64,000 bases of DNA from Posidonia oceanica. Its lineage: Eukaryota > Streptophyta > Magnoliopsida > Alismatales > Posidoniaceae. Each line of letters begins with the position of its first letter. Positions within the stretch are counted from its first letter, which is position 1. Below the pieces are notes generated by a model. The model was not told the origin of the DNA. It ran no database searches and worked only from the letters and a program-made list of their open reading frames with translations. The stretch covers positions 122,669,001 through 122,733,000 of the forward strand of contig JAZBRS010000029.1 of assembly GCA_037176725.1 (NCBI GenBank). The letters are read 5' to 3'. This document shows, one piece after another, positions 11,341 through 22,130 of the stretch. A program made the position numbers and the translations under genes.

Positions 11341-12768
11341 AGATCATATAGGCATATAATGACTGGCTGATAAAGGAGCAAATTCCGAAGCTAGTAAAGC
11401 AGTTCAATATGTTCAGCAGCTAGCATTCAAAACGCAGAGACTAAGCACATTCAAGCAAAGGGGGATTCCGTCTGCACAGGAAAGGGGCTGGTAGGAGCTC
11501 TAGACCTGCATAGCTCGGAGGAGGTCAACATGTGCCCGGTAGGAGTACTATTTCAATGCTTAGGCAAGTCTTGCAGAGTGGAATGATAGAAGAAAAGGAA
11601 TGATTGGTGATGCAGATATATGCATGATTTATGATTGATGTGCTTTGCCCTTAGCGTACGGAGTGCTTAGTGCCTGCAGTAGAGGGAGAGAGTGGTCCCT
11701 GACTCACTGGACTCTACTCAGACTCCTAACTTGTTGGTGGCACTCCGGAAAGGGTGTTGGTGGTGCTTGGGTGGTGGTGTAGTGAGGACAGGCTCCATGC
11801 CAAACTCTCAAGGACCTACACCTACTCTTTTCTCCTCCTTTTTTTTTATATTTGTGTATTTACATGGGAAAGAGAGTGGTCCCATGTAGGTGTGCAGGTT
11901 TCCCCTATCCTTGGCTTGGAGGTGATGGGCACCTGGTTTGAGGCTGGGGAGCTGCTACTAGATAAGGGTGGCTAGGCCCCATGTGATTTGTGTATTTACA
12001 GGCTTGAACTTTGATTCCTCTCTAAGGTAGGTAAAAGGGGCGGGATCACGCTGCTAGTCTTTATTTCTAAGGCTAACTTTTTTGTTCTCCTCTTTTTTTT
12101 TTCTCTTCTTTTTTTTTTGTCTTTGTCTTTTTTCCCTTTTTTTTCTTCTTCTTTTTTTGGCTCGTAGGTTTCCGCTGTCCCTGACTTAGAGGTAATGGAC
12201 GCCTAGTTTTGAGACAGGGGGACTAGGCCTTATAAGGCTTGTAGATTCTCAAGTGCGAATTTTGAATCCTCTCCAAGGCAATTTGGAGGGACAGGGTTAT
12301 ACTGCACGCCTCTATCTCTAGGGCTAACTTCTGTCTTCGTCTTCTATTCTTTTTCTTTTTATGCCCAGGCTTATACATGTGTTCTTTTCTAGCTCACACT
12401 CTCGGTTACACCCTAGCATTTTTCTCTCTCTAGAAGTGTAAGTCCTAGGGGTTTGGGCATCTCGCCAGTACTCACTGAGTGGTGGCTCCACACTAGCTAG
12501 ATCATCTAAGTGGTATCAAGTGAGGTGGGGTAGACTCCTTCAAAGTAGGCAAGCACTTCTGGTTTCATCACCGGGCTGATTGTAATGCATGATTGATTTT
12601 TTTTTATTTTTGAATGAGATATGCTTGAAAAGGGAGAGATGCGTGGAGATGCACAGTGGTGAAAATGCAAGAGATAGGACAAGGGAGAGATGCATGAAGA
12701 TGTACAGAGGTGAGAATGCAAGAGATGGAACTAAGAAGAAAGGATCTGCCAAGCGAGGGTCGTCCCAA
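11341..12768 (-). other. Element B spacer between integrase and the DUF7745-like ORF
   Basis: No gene is visible. The stretch matches E 40,800-42,080 in inverse orientation, for example 'aacttgttggtggcactcc' near 11,730 and 'gtggtggctcca' near 12,480. A pyrimidine-rich run at about 12,075-12,160 is a purine tract on the B sense strand, in the same place as the E purine tract. Small ORFs are compositional. Confidence 0.75.
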
Positions 12769-12790
12769 GCTACTGATAGTACTTCTTGAG
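12769..12790 (-). pseudogene. pol: Last codons of element B integrase, separated by insertion of C
   Basis: On the minus strand this reads Leu-Lys-Lys-Tyr-Tyr-Gln-stop, the same carboxy end as the E integrase (40,785). The preceding residues, ending Cys-Tyr-Leu, lie at 22131 onward, with TTGAG duplicated on both sides of C. This shows directly that C landed in the integrase of B. Confidence 0.9.
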
Positions 12791-14214
12791 TGTAGATATC
12801 CTATTTTTGCATTTCGCAGAGTTCATAGAGGACAGGAACTTCTGAGGCACCTAGATCACATAACTAAGGCTTTAATAACACATTTTCTGAAGTTTTCGTG
12901 ACTTGCTTAAAAACAACACTTGATTCTACTTAGCTCAAGGACGTTAGCTATGGCAGAGCTGACTCGTCCAAACTAGTGGCAAGTTTGAGTACCTTTGAGC
13001 ACACTTTTCCACTCAAATCCGTGGCAGATTTGAGTTAAAGAAGATGTTTTTATGATTTCATGAGATATCTGAAGTTTTACGGGCTTTTAATCGAGTTTTC
13101 TGGATCAAACTTAAAAGACAGGGTTAAAAATGCAAAAGACGTTGCTAGTTGCCAGTTGGAGAGGTGACTGGGATAGGCGCCATGTCAATAGGCGACTAAC
13201 CTAGACACCACTCTAAGCGGCGACTGACAGTCGTGGGCTCCGTTAACCGAATCAGACAGTTGCTTTTCCACGGTCAATTCCCACTAACCCCTCAACCTTT
13301 AGGCGCCATCTCAATAGGCGACTAGACGGTTGTAGAACTGCCTCAGTCTTCCCCCACGATCCTTGACCATTAGGCACCACTCCAACCAGTGACTAATGAT
13401 CGTGGTTCCCGTCAACTGAATTTCTACGATTTTCTCCACGTTTGACTGGGTGGTTGCTAGCCTTAGTCACCTACCCATGTGGCGACTGGCCATAACTGTC
13501 ACTTTTTCTAGAAATTTCTATGTGTTAACCACCCACACCCCTTGGAGTCTATAAATAGACCCCGTGGGTCAATGTTTGAACCCCCGGTCAGTTGTAAGGA
13601 AAACCTATCTTGGAGAAATTCTCTTTAGGTTTTCAAGGTTTTGAGCTCCCACCTTCAAATAGCTAGAGTTTCCAAGCCAGAAATCCTAGTCTCCACCCTC
13701 AATTTAGAGAAACCCAAGATCCCAAAGATCACTACAATCCAACTACGATCCCAGAGATCTCGAGCCTAGTCGGAGCTCCGACCGTGCCTCCACTTCTACT
13801 CCATTGCAAACAGCACGAGGGTGAAGGGAGTATTCTTCCAATCTAATTTCCCATTTCATTTTGCATTCCTTAAAATAGGACCCATAGCATATGCATGCGG
13901 GGAACCCCCCCTGGTTAGTATTAGGTTTAATTGCATATGTCATTTTCTGTCTATTTTTATTAACAGTTACTACACGAACTAATCTAGATCTTTGATTTTC
14001 ATTTGTTCTGAAGGGAAAGGAACGACGCTTACGTAACACGAGGAAGCCGCTAGACGACACCCAGCCGTCGATCTAGTGGTCCGAGGACCCACATCTTCAC
14101 AATCTCCCCCCAGGTGTCTTGTCTACCCAAAGGCGAGTGGCGATCACAACAAAGCTATCGACGTCGTGAAAGCGCCGGCATCTTCATCTTCAACACCCCA
14201 AAAATCTATCCATA
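12791..14214 (+). repeat. 5' LTR of element C
   Basis: It contains a block (13160-13500) of GGCGCC/GGCGAC modules and CCACGATC...GATCGTGG inverted repeats, a TATA box (13550-13557), and a conserved tail with 'ttacgtaacacgagg'. It ends CATA instead of CACA, a C-to-T change relative to the 3' copy. Confidence 0.93.
13550..13557 (+). promoter_or_regulatory. TATA box of the C 5' LTR
   Basis: TATAAATA in the context GTCTATAAATAGACC is a strong plant TATA box. The same site occurs in the C 3' LTR (21466-21473) and the D LTR (25043-25050). Transcription would begin about 25-35 bp downstream, which defines the U3/R boundary by inference. Confidence 0.75.
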
Positions 14215-14219
14215 GTCTC

Positions 14220-14237
14220 TGGCATTCACAGTGGGAC
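14220..14237 (+). other. Primer binding site of element C (degraded)
   Basis: TGGCATTCACAGTGGGAC starts 5 bp after the LTR end. D has the less damaged form TGGCGATCATGGTGGGAC. The leading TGG pairs with the CCA end of a tRNA. I cannot assign the tRNA with confidence; Tat/Ogre elements often use tRNA-Arg. Confidence 0.6.
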
Positions 14238-15599
14238 TCAGCTTTAGCCAACCCTCTATGCTATGTGAGCTTTTTTCCTTCCTTCCTTCATTTACATTTT
14301 AGATCTATTTGTTTTCTTTATTTTCGGTTTAGGAGGCCGTGCGCTTAGGTCTTTCACAACTCCTAAACCCCCATAGTGTTTTCTATCATTAGGACAATTT
14401 TTCTAACCCGACCACCTTGATCTTAAGGCAAGAGGTCTCGTTAGCACTTTGAGGCAACGACAACCTCTTGTCTAGGGTCGTAGGGGGTCAGGTTACTACT
14501 GTTCTGAAAAACAGAAGACTCCGATTTCCAGCCGCCCAGTAAAGAGGTGCCTGAGCAAGTCGCACTCCAGTACAACGACTACCACAGGTGTGCCATTTAC
14601 AAGCGACTAGGTCGGGGTGTTTATTTCCCTGCAGATCATTTATTATTTCTAGTAATCTGTGTTCTTTTTTTTTAGATCTGCAGTAGTTTAAAATCTGACT
14701 AACACCCTGTCCACTGTAATTATTTTGTTTTTATTTAGATTTTAGGATTGTTTGTGTCCACCCTTAAGGTGGAAACTATCTTATTGATATTAAAGTTAAA
14801 GTTCCTTGAGGAGATCTTCCTCTAACTAAAACGATCAAGTAAAGCGAACCCAGGCTAGTGCAAATCGCTCACCCATACTCTACTTGATCGGGATAGTTAG
14901 ATTAAGAACCCAAGGTGTTCTAGGGTTTTATTTTTTGACTCCTCCTCTTCCTTGAGTCAAAATAATCCATAGTAGATACTTTACACTTTGATATTCTTTG
15001 TTTATTTACTATTTTGTGGTTTCGATAGGGCCGATCTTAAGGACAGAATCCTAGGTGGTGGGTCTCTCTTTAGAGAGACAAGCCCGCCATCTAGGCCCTC
15101 TTGGTGGACCCTAAAGAAGGTCAAAGGCTGGTACCTATAAGCCAACAAATCTCATTCAGTATAAACACACAAGTTTAACTAATTAATTAACTAACTAACC
15201 ACTTAAACAGTAAAAATAGCAATCTGTCTGCAACTTGTATCCTTTTTTCCTATGTGTTACGCGGTTTGTCCAAGACAGACCTGGTTTGCTGGAGGATCAG
15301 GCTCTGAGCGGCTTGTTCAGAAGGCACCTCATTCAGCCGCCTGGTCAACCGACGACTTGTTTGGCCGCCTGTCACATAGGCAACTACAGGGAAATGCTCC
15401 ATTCAGTGTGCCTTGTTTGCAGGGATTTGTTTATCTCCATTAACAGGTTACAGAAACATCAGAGCAGCAGCTACTTACTGATATTTTCACTTTCATTTAA
15501 TCGAGTTTGTATTAAGTAGTGTTAATCGAGTCTGTAATCTCCTTCTTGAATCCTCTGTAATAGTTTGAAAAAAGAAAAAAAGAAAAAGACAATCTTGCA
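14238..15599 (+). other. Leader region of element C
   Basis: No gene is visible. It shares phrases with the D leader ('cttaaggtggaaact', 'gagcgaacc', 'ggacagaatcctag', 'ggtggaccctaaagaagg'). It includes GTGAGC at 14265, a possible splice donor that is GTAAGT in D, a possible acceptor 'tttgcagg' near 15420, and a purine-rich run just before the gag ATG. The uninterrupted text near 15,105 is the empty-site comparison for solo LTR F in D. Confidence 0.65.
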
Positions 15600-17936
15600 A
15601 TGGAAGCTTATCAACAAAATCATGAGCACATCAACATGACATCTGCCTCAACCTCTACCTCCACGGCACGACCAAGCACGGGCCCACATGGGTTCTTATT
15701 GAGAGCTCCAACTTCACAAACAGAGAAGCCAAAAACCCCTAATTTCTCGCAAGCGATGGGCCAATCATTTGAAGAAGAAATAGAAGTAAGCCACTCCCGA
15801 CCATGGAGTGCCCCGTTTGAGCATACAATTCCCGAGGTAACCTCCCAAGTAGTGCCACCTACATCGATCGCTTCCTATCTGTTTGAGGAAGTGGCTAATG
15901 AGATCTATCAACCTTTGGCATGCCACCATCCCTCGTTTAGGAGCCTACAAACCTCATCCGTCCACCAAACTTCTTTCCCAAACTACCACCGAAACCCATT
16001 AACCACGCCCACTCACGCCTACACCTACACCACGCCACTAAACCCCACTACAAACATCCCTACTCAAAATTCATTCACACAATACCACGCAACACCTACC
16101 TATCATTCCATGCATCAAACCATGCCATTATACACAACCTACCAACAACCACAATATCCCAGAATAACACACTCACCACAACCTCCCGCTAACACACATT
16201 CAAACCACACTCCACATCAATCCCAACCCTTCTCTCCACCTTACAACCCTCTACCACCATCCTACCACCAAACACACGGGCACCTAAACCAGGGACAACA
16301 AACCATGCCGGGACAGGACATCAAGAGAATGATCTCTGAAGCACTAATAGAGGTGGGAGTTACATCTAAAGCACCGATAGGGTTTGACACGTCGAAATTT
16401 CCTCATTTTGTTCTTCCACCTGGGTTCAAAATGCCAAAAATGAGGAAATACAGTGGAATAGAGGATCCAAGAGGCCACCTAGCCACATTTTCTATGGATG
16501 CTCTACCCTATCAATATGATAATGGGCTTATAATCTACCTCTTCTTTAAAAGCTTGGAAGGAGAAGCACTGGGATGGTTCAACATGCTCACAGCATATGA
16601 TCTTAGTGACTTCAAGATGGTCCAGGAGAAATTTCTGCACCAATATGTCCATCGCATCCAGCATGAGCCCATAATGAGCGACCTCCTCGCTGAAAAGATG
16701 AAACATGATGAGGAGTTCGCCACTTTTGCAAGTAGATGGAGGGACATGGCTGCATGGTCTAAATGCTATATTCCTGAAAGCCAAGCTACCGAGATCATCG
16801 CCCGCAACACCACAGGAGCACTCAGAATAGGGCTACTAATGAGTGAACTCCGAACATACCCTCAGCTACACGAACGCGCTGCAAGGATCCTCCGTCACAA
16901 AGAGGATCTCCCATTCTTAGAGCTCGAGGGAAGGGGAAAAAAGAAGGGCACTAGCTATACACTTGAAGGGATCACTGGTGACATGGCCCAAGTCTCAATT
17001 CAACAAAGGCAGAAGGGCCAATACCAATCTGTGCAATCACTCCTGGCCAAAGGGCAACTGTCCCAGTATCAGCCAGAGCCGTACCTAAGCCAACCAGCGT
17101 AGTACCAGGGGCAGTTAGTACAGCCAATACAGCACCAACAACAATAGCCACCTGATTATCCAGTATATGCCCAGCAAAGATACTAGGGGCAACAATAGGG
17201 GCAGAGGAACTATCACAGCGTCCCTCCTCCATGAAACTACAAAGGCCCTTAGAGGCAAAACTATCCGCTGCTTCCTGAATCAATCCCCAATACATTCAGA
17301 ATGCTGGTTGAAAGTGGAGATCTGCAGCTCCCAGAGCCCAGTCCAAGCTATCCAAACGCTAATATGGCCAAGCACTACCCTTATCATCAGAACAATGGGC
17401 ATACCCTTGAAGAATGCTTCACTGTCAAAGATAAAATACACAATCTTAATGACAAGGGTGAGATCATATGGTCTGAGCTCAAAGCCAGACTAAAGGCGGC
17501 TCAACAAGGGGACCAACAAGTGATTCAGATACATCAAGAGCCCTTGTTCAACTACTGAGTAGATCATGTAGATGCAGAGATCATCTTATCAGCTGCTCGG
17601 GTTGAGTTCACATCCATCTAGTGCATACCAGTAGATCCAGAGTAGAGCCCATCTAGCAAAGGGGACCTTGATTCCCATGTACTCCAGGACTTAACAAAGG
17701 AAGGCTGTTCACCCATCTATGATAAGTACACTGACCCATACTGGTGCAATGAAAAGGCAGTGGACTCTCAGATGTTCCATGACATGATTCAAGAAAGCCA
17801 GCTGCCCATCTATGATGAATATGCAGATTCAGACTGGTATAAAGCAGAAGCTGCACTTGGTTCACTCTGCCAAGCTCTCCAAGTAGCACAAGCAAGAGTT
17901 GATCCTCCTCCCAAACTGCCCGATCCTACAAACTGA
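15600..17936 (+). pseudogene. gag: gag of element C, with in-frame stops
   Basis: The ATG at 15600 opens 500 codons. Residues 1-230 are Ser/Thr/Pro/Gln/His-rich. The Retrotrans_gag core spans about residues 265-440, with 'KMRKYSGIEDPRGHLATF' and 'LFFKSLEGEALGWFN'. The same frame continues past stops at 17100, 17145, 17184, 17196, 17250 (all TAG) and 17232 (TGA) into a knuckle-like 'YHQNNGHTLEEC' and then 'DKIHNLNDKGEI'. After TGA at 17556 the frame stays readable, with two more TAGs, to TGA at 17934. This tail has two copies of a P-I-Y-D-x-Y-x-D-x-x-W motif. The core resembles the E Gag. The product would form virus-like particles in the cytoplasm; this copy cannot make full-length protein. 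Confidence 0.88.
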
Positions 17937-20693
17937 CACACTAGGGGCAGTCATAGTCAATGAGAAGATGTTATAGAGCACATTGGCAGCCACACTCCAA
18001 GAGGAGGAGGACATCTGATAGCCTCACTCCAAAACAAAGCCACCAGGGGCACACTGCCTGGAACAGGTCAGAACGAGTCCGACTTTGACCCTCTGAAAGC
18101 AAGGATAGGGCGTAAACCAAAAGAAAGACAAGAACATGCGCCACAAGCACCTGACTGCTACACGCCAGGGGCAGACTTCCGCAGTCACCCCTCAGGTAAG
18201 CCCCCTCATCTGGGAAGGGAGGTGCAAAGTTCCACTGAACTCGACTAAGCGCGGTGGTTAATTTAAGTAAAACTTGTAAATAAGACACTTTCTTTCAGTA
18301 CTCTATTTTTCTTTATCACTAATGCTAAGTTAGACTATAAAAATAAATACAAAAATGGTTGATGAGTGTGGACTGTACCTAACAACTTAGAGTACTAAGC
18401 AACATTGCCAAAATATTACCTAAGGTTCCTAAGCAGAGATCGTAACACCCAGGGAAGGTCCAACCACTGGTTGTGACAGCTTGAAGACATCTTCAGATCC
18501 GTGGGAGTTACATACAATACACCGTTAATTAGCATGCCTAACTCTAGAAAGAATCAAAGACCAAGTCCTAGCCAAAGAAAGAAAGTTGTATCCCAAATAG
18601 AAAAGAAGCTGAACAACTAGGGTAACCTCAACCTTGTCCTGTCTACACATACACTTGCACGGGGAGGTAAGAGAAAGGCAAACTCAGAGCAAAGGCTTAC
18701 GGTATGAACTGCTTGCCAATTAACTTAGAAAGCGTCCAGAAAAGATGGCAGCAAAAACTGCCCAAACAGAGAGGAAAGAAGGCAGCAAAGAAGTTGTCCA
18801 AGTGAGGAACAAATGAAAAGAGACAGTAAAAGAAACTGTCCAACTGAAAGAGGTCAGCAAAGAGCTGTCCAAAGAGCAGAAAAGGAACATGGCAAAAGCT
18901 GTCTATGTGCCTAAAGTATAAATCCTAGAAAGATGCGTTAAGGACCAAAGAAAGGCAAGTGGAATTCAAGACCTAAGCCAAAGTCGAGAGCTTACTGCAC
19001 TTCAAACCTCCTCCACCTATCTCACTCACAGACAAGGGGCAGGGAATCCTAGAAGTTCAGGGACTGATTAAACGAAGGAAACAACAATCAAACCAGGGCT
19101 AGTATGAGGTTCTGAGTTCTCAACAGACTAGGCATGTTAGAAGGGAAAGCTCTCTCACCCTAGATAATACCAAGCAATGCTACAAAAGCTGTGAGTAGAC
19201 GGTTGTGACTGCACTCATCAATCCAAAAACTACCAAAAAATCATCAATCCAAAAACTACCAAAAAAATCAGAAAATCCAAAAACTACCAAAAAATCAGAA
19301 AATCCAAAAATTCAAAAAATCAGAAAACCCAAAAAACCAAAAAAATCAGGAATCCCAAAATACCAAAAAAAAATCAAAAATTCTAAAAAATTCAAAAAAT
19401 GAGAAAATCCAAGAAAACCAACCAAAAAAGAAGTACCATCCATCCTACATACAAGTGAAAACTCAGTAAGTAGGGAAAATTGGAATTAACTTGGCCGGTG
19501 ATGCAACAATCATTCACCTCGGATTTGGAGATAACGTCCTACTCGAGCGTGTCTCACGGCTTGGGTGCGTTTTCTCAACAAAGACATTGCTTCTGCAATA
19601 ATCTTTAGAGCATCTACAGATGACTCACAATCGGTGTCTACTGGGATCCGATTTTCCATCTCTCTACTGAGGCCAAGACTAATTCCCTCCACCTAGTTCT
19701 CAAGTAGCATTGATTAAGAGATTACTTTGCCCCCTATACAAGTATAACTTAGTCAAACCCCCTAGGAACTGGGAAAGGTTCACCTGTGATTACTAACATC
19801 TTTTGTTAAGTGTGCAGGTACAAAGCTTACAACATAAAGAATGAGCTCACGCCTAAGGGACTCATATAGTGTGCAAAGGCACACCCACTTTGACTAAAAG
19901 GCAAACCCCGGTTTGGCAAAGGAAGGGTTCACTCCCTCACCTGGTTCTTTAATCATAGAACTCCTTTATTTGCCAAATTGAGTTGTGAGATGACGGCCCT
20001 TTCCCGAGAGTACCGGTCACACTCAAGGACGGAAAACACTTGACCACAACGAATTGCATTCATTCATTTTGCATATGTCCATATGGTTTGGGACCAACCA
20101 TACCCCGCCAGCCTAACCTAGCATATGGACCATTCATTGCATCTTATGTTGCATTTGCATTTGTTTGCTTGAATCAAGCATCCATGCATTTTCTCATATC
20201 ATTAGAAGTGGAGCACGGACGGAGCATTGTTCTTCAAGAGTGTTAAAAACCCTTAGGACATGTGATTCTCCTAGAGCTAACCCAATTCCTACTAATCCTT
20301 CTATCAATTCCAATCCGAGTAAAATCTCAAACATGACGCCACAAGAGCACTCCTTTTCGATCGTGTAAGGGTCCTGTCCCACGATTTCCTCCCTAGCTTC
20401 TGCCCAGTTGAAGTACATCTCTACATAGTTGACCTGGTCTTGACATCGGTTGCGACAAATAGCCCCGACTTGACCCCTCCATGCCTGAGTCTTCAATATA
20501 ACGGCAATTAATCGAACCACTTGGTCGTTCGGCAATCTCCCAACATCGAGTCAGTTCACCCCTTCTTCCTTTTTTTATTATCTTCCTTCATTCCTTGTGG
20601 CGGATTGTTTGAGGTGGAGCTCCCCTTTTTAGGAAATGCTCAATGGGACATTTGTTCTTACATTGGACTCAATCTTGTTCCAAGATCAACTCC
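17937..20693 (+). other. Non-coding 3' internal region of element C
   Basis: No credible gene is visible. About 18,720-18,930 repeats short AACTGTCCAA / GCAAAG phrases. 19,205-19,410 is a low-complexity A-rich block of 'atccaaaaactaccaaaaa' type, which gives a Lys-rich ORF that I reject. There is no trace of RT or integrase. Confidence 0.7.
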
Positions 20694-20706
20694 AAGGAGG
20701 AGCATT
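20694..20706 (+). promoter_or_regulatory. Polypurine tract of element C
   Basis: 'aaggaggagcatt' directly precedes the LTR start TGTAGATATCCC at 20707. Position and purine bias fit the plus-strand primer site. Confidence 0.75.
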
Positions 20707-22130
20707 TGTAGATATCCCAATTTCGTATTTTCTAGAGTTCATAGAGGATAGGAACTTCTGAGGCACCCAGATCACAAAATTAAGGCTTTAATAACACATT
20801 TTCCGAAGTTTTCGTGACTTGCTTAAAAACAACACTTGATTCTACTTAGCTCAAGCACGTTAGCTCTGGCAGAGCTGACTCGCCCAAACTAGTGGCAAGT
20901 TTGAGTACCATTGAGCACACTTTTCCACTCAAATTCGTGGCAGATTTGAGTTAAAGAAGATGTTTTTATGATTTCATGAGATATCTGAAGTTTTACGGGC
21001 TTTTAATCGAGTTTTCTGGATCAAACTTAAAAGATAGGGTTAAAAATGCAAAAGATGTTGCTAGTTGCTAGCTGGAGAGGCGACTGGGATAGGCGCCATG
21101 TCAACAGGCGACTAACCTAGGCGCCACTCTAAGTGGCGACTGACAGTCGTGGGCTCCGTTAACCGAATCAGACAGTTGCTTTTCCACAGTCAATTCCCAC
21201 TAACCCCTCAACCTTTAGGCGCCATCTCAACAGGCGACTAGACTGTTGCGGAACTGCCTCGGTCTTCCCCCATGATCCTTGACCATTAGGCACCACTCCA
21301 ATCGGCAACTAGTGATCGTGGTTCCCGTCAATCGAATTTCTACGATTTTCTCCACGTTTGACTGGGCGGTTGCTAGCCTTAGTCGCCTACCCATGCGGCG
21401 ACTGGCCATAACTGCCACTTTTTCTAGAAATTTCTATATGTTAACCACCCACACCCCTTGGAGTCTATAAATAGACCCCGTGGGTCAGTGTTTGAACCCC
21501 TGGCTAGTTGTGAGGAAAACCTATCTTGGAGAAATTCTCTTTAGGTTTTCAGCGTTTTGAGCTCCCACCTTCAAATAGCTAGAGTTTCCAAGTCAAAAAC
21601 CCTAGTCTCCACCCTCAATTTAGAGAAACCCAAGATCCCAAAGATCACGACAACCCAACTACGATCCCAGAGATCTCGAGCCTAGCCGGAGCTCCAACCG
21701 TGCCTCCACTTCTACTCCACTGCAAACAGCACGAGGGTGAAGGGAGTATTCTTCCAATCTAATTTCCCATTTCATATTGCATTCCTTAAAATAGGACCCA
21801 TAGCATATGCATGCGGGGAACCCCCTCCAGTTAGTATTAGGTTTAATTGCTTATATCATTTTCTGTCTATTTTTATTAACAGTTACTACACGAACTAATC
21901 TAGATCTTTGATTTTCATTTGTTTTGAAGGGAAAGGAACGACGCTTACGTAACACGAGGAAGCCGCTAGACGACACCCAGTCGTCGATCTAGTGGTCCGA
22001 GGACCCACATCTTCACAATCACCCCCCAGGTGTCTTGTCTACCCAAAGGCGAGTGGCAATCACAACAAAGCTGTCGACGTCGTGGAAGCGCCGGCATCTT
22101 CATCTTCAACACCCCAAAAATCCATCCACA
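20707..22130 (+). repeat. 3' LTR of element C
   Basis: It is 1424 bp, colinear with 12791-14214, and ends ATCCACA next to the TSD TTGAG. It includes the perfect CGCCACT/AGTGGCG arms near 21122-21138, the TATA box at 21466, and CCACGATC-type hairpins. Changes relative to the 5' LTR are scattered. Confidence 0.93.

Larger units (their letters stand above)
12791..22130 (+). mobile_element. Element C: complete gag-only (TR-GAG-like) LTR retrotransposon, 9.34 kb
   Basis: Two LTRs of identical length, 1424 bp (12791-14214 and 20707-22130), begin TGTAGATATCC and end ATCCACA (ATCCATA in the 5' copy). TSDs TTGAG lie at 12786-12790 and 22131-22135. Between them are a PBS-like site, a leader, a damaged gag and about 2.8 kb without coding sequence. 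No protease, RT, RNase H or integrase is present, so movement would need another element's enzymes. The LTRs differ by a few per cent by eye, so C looks older than E. D is a relative. Confidence 0.93.

Noticed and set aside
19205..19402. Lys-rich 65-codon ORF in element C
   Set aside because: A-rich simple sequence with tandem 'aaaaactaccaaa' phrases.
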